From Gammaproteobacteria bacterium (lineage in GTDB: Bacteria; Pseudomonadota; Gammaproteobacteria; Chromatiales; Sedimenticolaceae): 8,264 nucleotides of DNA. Both the position numbers and the translations under genes were made by a program. This document shows, one piece after another, positions 6,740 through 8,264 of the stretch. The notes below the pieces were generated by a model that was given only the letters and a program-made list of their open reading frames with translations, had not been told where the DNA came from and did no database searches. The stretch is from assembly GCA_020445165.1 (NCBI GenBank), contig JAGRHE010000123.1:1-8264 (forward strand), read 5' to 3'. The stretch's first letter is position 1; the number at the start of each line of letters is the position of its first letter.

Positions 6740-7917
6740 GCGGCAGTCACGCACATCCTCACAGTCACGCCCAGATGGCGCATGAGCAGCGCACGGCGCG
6801 CGGCCGTGAAACACGTCGCGTCACGCTGGTCAGCGGCACCGTCAACCTGTTGCTGTCGATTGCCCAGGTGATCGTCGGCCTAGTCGCCAACTCGGCGGCG
6901 CTGGTGGCCGATGGGATCCACTCGGCGTCGGACCTGGTCTCCGACGTCATGGTCTGGTTCGCCGCACGTGCCGCATCCGAGGCACCGGACAGGGATCACC
7001 CTTACGGACATGGCCGTTTCGAGACGGCCGCCACGCTCGGCCTGGGTGTCCTTTTGTTGCTGGTGGCACTGGGCATCGTCTGGAACGGTGTCGAGCGGTT
7101 GTTCGACAGCGACCGGCCGGTGCCGGGCCAGCTGGCGCTGGTGATCGCGGCGGTGGGGATCGTCGCCAAGGAAGGACTCTACTGGTACACGATCGTGGTC
7201 GCGCGTCGCCTCAAGTCGGAGATGTTGCGCGCCAACGCCTGGCATCACCGATCCGATGCGATCTCCTCGGTCGTGGTTCTTATCGGTGTCGGCGGGGCCG
7301 TGCTCGGTTTCACCTACATGGACGCCATCGCTGCGATCCTGGTCGGCCTGATGGTGGCCAAGATCGCATGGGACCTGGGCTGGTCGGCCATGGCCGAACT
7401 GGTCGATACCGCGCTCGACGAGGAACAGGTCGACGAGGCCAAGCGCGCGATCATGGCGGTCGACGGCGTCCGTTCGGTGCACATGCTGCGCACCCGCCGG
7501 CACGGCGCCGAGGCCAGTGCCGACGTGCATGTGCAGGTCGCGCCCCGGCTGTCGGTGTCCGAGGGCCACATGATCAGCCAGACGGTGGAGGACAGGGTGA
7601 TCGAGAAAGTGGCCGCGATCACCGATGTGACCGTGCACATCGATCCGGAGGACGATGAAGACGCGCCGACCTGTCGCGGACTTCCGCTGCGCGCAGACGC
7701 CGTGCGCGCGCTGGAATCGGCCTGGGAGAAGGCGCACCTGCTGCCGGCCCAGCGCGAGCTGCGCCTGCATTACCTGTCGGGGCGGATCGACGTCGATCTG
7801 ATATTGCCCCTGGCCAGCTTCAACGACACCGCCGCAACGCAGCGACTGCACGCCGACCTGTCCAGCGCGGCAACGGCGCTGGAATGGTTCAGCCGTTTGC
7901 GGATCCTGTATGGATAG
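6736..7917 (+). CDS. Cation diffusion facilitator (CDF) family metal transporter with C-terminal extension
   Basis: 393 residues, long for the roughly 300-residue CDF family. Proton-coupled exporters of Zn, Fe, Mn, Co or Cd. A His-rich N-terminus (HAHPHSHAQMAH, 5-16) precedes six predicted helices (about 29-50, 53-76, 98-118, 132-156, 173-192, 195-212). The metal site is HxxxD in helix 2 (H62, D66, within ADGIHSASD) and HxxxD in helix 5 (H170, D174, within WHHRSD), aligning with D45/D49 and H153/D157 of FieF. His in helix 2 favours Zn or a related metal over Mn, but specificity is not settled. The cytoplasmic ferredoxin-like domain spans ~217-308, then about 85 further residues follow. Starts at GTG, overlapping the TusA-like stop by 4 nt (GTGA), so it is likely coupled. 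The stop overlaps a predicted NtrC site. Confidence 0.93.
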   Translation: MSGSHAHPHSHAQMAHEQRTARGRETRRVTLVSGTVNLLLSIAQVIVGLVANSAALVADGIHSASDLVSDVMVWFAARAASEAPDRDHPYGHGRFETAATLGLGVLLLLVALGIVWNGVERLFDSDRPVPGQLALVIAAVGIVAKEGLYWYTIVVARRLKSEMLRANAWHHRSDAISSVVVLIGVGGAVLGFTYMDAIAAILVGLMVAKIAWDLGWSAMAELVDTALDEEQVDEAKRAIMAVDGVRSVHMLRTRRHGAEASADVHVQVAPRLSVSEGHMISQTVEDRVIEKVAAITDVTVHIDPEDDEDAPTCRGLPLRADAVRALESAWEKAHLLPAQRELRLHYLSGRIDVDLILPLASFNDTAATQRLHADLSSAATALEWFSRLRILYG

Positions 7918-7932
7918 CACCAAGATGGTGCA
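7916..7932. promoter_or_regulatory. NtrC-type enhancer site 1
   Basis: AGCACCAAGATGGTGCA, a 17-bp dyad (centre 7924) matching TGCACCA-N3-TGGTGCA at every specified position except the first T. It begins inside the CDF stop codon (TAG, 7915-7917). The match and the paired site downstream make chance unlikely. Confidence 0.75.
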
Positions 7933-7947
7933 CTATGGCTAGGCGTG

Positions 7948-7964
7948 CGCACTAACTCAGTGCA
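7948..7964. promoter_or_regulatory. NtrC-type enhancer site 2
   Basis: CGCACTAACTCAGTGCA, a weaker 17-bp dyad (centre 7956) keeping GCAC and GTGCA with an A at position 7. It is 32 bp, three helical turns, from site 1. That is the phasing of the two strong NtrC sites upstream of E. coli glnAp2 as I recall them (centred near -108 and -140). Confidence 0.65.
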
Positions 7965-8051
7965 TTTCCCGTAGCACTCCCTACTCACCCGATCCCACTG
8001 CACGGGTCGGAATTGCCCCAGGGTTGCGCGGAAAGCAAAAATATCCATTTT

Positions 8052-8064
8052 ATTCAATTAGTTG
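8052..8064. promoter_or_regulatory. Possible IHF binding site
   Basis: ATTCAATTAGTTG matches WATCAA-N4-TTR at all but one of the nine specified positions. It lies beside an A/T-rich tract (about 8036-8054), the preferred IHF setting. It falls between the NtrC sites and the sigma-54 promoter, about 60 bp upstream of the -24 element, where IHF bending would bring the enhancer to the polymerase. Confidence 0.5.
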
Positions 8065-8124
8065 TGCGATATTGTCCAGGTCCGCAAACGGTGCAGATAG
8101 CGCTTGACGACGAAAATCACCCGG

Positions 8125-8140
8125 TGGCATGGTTCCTGCT
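8125..8140 (+). promoter_or_regulatory. Sigma-54 (RpoN) promoter
   Basis: TGGCATGGTTCCTGCT matches TGGCACGRNNNTTGCW at all specified positions except two (C to T, and the first T of TTGC to C). The essential GG (8126-8127) and GC (8138-8139) are separated by exactly 10 nt. Predicted start of transcription is near 8151, leaving a leader of about 97 nt before the ATG at 8248. Confidence 0.75.
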
Positions 8141-8198
8141 CCCGCAAGACCACGCCGTAAGTCAGGCCAAAAACGGCCGCGCGGCACAGAATCGAATC

Positions 8199-8215
8199 GC
8201 TGTCTGCTCGACAGC
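8199..8215 (+). repeat. Leader inverted repeat GCTGTC-N5-GACAGC
   Basis: A perfect 6-bp stem with a 5-nt loop in the predicted 5' leader, 19 nt before the Shine-Dalgarno. It could be an RNA hairpin or a protein-binding dyad. No T tract follows. Confidence 0.4.
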
Positions 8216-8247
8216 CGCATCCACCCAACCGCTTGGAGAGATCGAGA

Positions 8248-8264
8248 ATGGGCGCAAAGAAAGT
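8248..8264 (+). CDS. Start of a nitrogen-regulated gene, truncated by the window edge
   Basis: Only MGAKK plus two bases of the next codon are visible. The start is supported by a GGAGAG ribosome site (8235-8240) 7 nt upstream and by the sigma-54 promoter and NtrC dyads before it. The product cannot be read. From the promoter architecture, glutamine synthetase (glnA) is a plausible guess, with glnK/amtB, a nitrate or urea assimilation gene, or another NtrC target as alternatives. Confidence 0.55.

Larger units (their letters stand above)
7918..8247. other. Regulatory intergenic region between the CDF gene and the next gene
   Basis: About 330 nt with no credible gene. It contains two NtrC-type dyads, an A/T-rich tract at about 8036-8075 that includes an IHF-like sequence, a sigma-54 promoter and a leader hairpin. 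No intrinsic terminator for the CDF gene was seen: the stem-loops formed by the dyads are not followed by T tracts. Confidence 0.7.

Noticed and set aside
6880..7923. A 347-codon open frame on the minus strand
   Set aside because: Antisense to the CDF gene, with low-complexity Asp/His/Arg/Gln composition and no recognisable motif.
7917..7931. GCACC-N5-GGTGC as a rho-independent terminator for the CDF gene
   Set aside because: The stem is only 5 bp and no T tract follows. The 17-bp match to the NtrC consensus explains the symmetry better.
7770..8057. A 95-codon minus-strand frame crossing from the CDF gene into the intergenic region
   Set aside because: It overlaps CDF coding sequence and both NtrC dyads, has no ribosome site I can support and no recognisable domain.
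8104..8132. TTGACG at 8104 as the -35 of a sigma-70 promoter
   Set aside because: The sequence 17 bp downstream (GCATGG) is not a -10, and the region is better explained by the sigma-54 element.
8199..8215. CTGT...ACAG dyad as a LexA (SOS) box
   Set aside because: The spacing is CTGT-N7-ACAG, one base short of the CTGT-N8-ACAG of the gammaproteobacterial LexA site, and it lies downstream of the predicted transcription start.
1..8264. Mobile elements, CRISPR arrays, tRNA or rRNA genes
   Set aside because: No transposase, integrase, terminal repeats, regularly spaced repeats, cloverleaf or rRNA-like sequence was seen on either strand.

Overview
This window looks like chromosomal core sequence from a GC-rich gammaproteobacterium. 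A sulfur-metabolising Chromatiales or Thiotrichales-like lineage is my guess from gene content, not a demonstrated identity. No mobile element, CRISPR array, rRNA or tRNA gene was found. The window holds two complete transcription blocks and the start of a third.

Block 1 (minus strand, 4270 down to 1) is a tight operon glyQ-glyS-mazG-like-gmhB-plsC. It encodes the two subunits of tetrameric glycyl-tRNA synthetase, a small MazG-type nucleotide pyrophosphohydrolase, the heptose bisphosphate phosphatase of LPS core synthesis, and a lysophosphatidate acyltransferase cut by the left edge. Genes overlap or lie within about 26 nt of each other. The order glyQ/glyS/gmhB/plsC resembles the near-origin cluster of Pseudomonas (gyrB-lptA-gmhB-glyS-glyQ), so gyrB and oriC may lie to the left (inference).

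Block 2 covers 4300-7917. A plus-strand PP-loop tRNA-sulfuration-type ATPase (ThiI/MnmA-like core with a CxxC, a CC pair and a C-terminal NFACT-R-like domain) diverges from glyQ; perfect TATAAT hexamers face both ways in the gap. Next come two minus-strand genes, a small lipoprotein and a PsiE-family membrane protein. Diverging from the lipoprotein is a plus-strand pair, a TusA-like sulfur carrier translationally coupled (4-nt overlap) to a cation diffusion facilitator. The CDF protein has a His-rich N-terminus and an unusual C-terminal extension. The PP-loop enzyme and the sulfur carrier suggest a persulfide-dependent RNA thiolation module, though no sulfur flow can be proven from sequence.

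Block 3 (7916-8264) is the most striking regulatory region. Two 17-bp dyads matching the NtrC enhancer consensus lie 32 bp apart centre to centre, the first overlapping the CDF stop codon. Then follow an A/T tract with an IHF-like site, a near-consensus sigma-54 promoter at 8125-8140, a leader hairpin, and a Shine-Dalgarno with an ATG at 8248. This is the layout of a nitrogen-regulated sigma-54 promoter. The gene it drives is almost entirely outside the window (only MGAKK is visible); glnA or another nitrogen-assimilation gene is the natural expectation.
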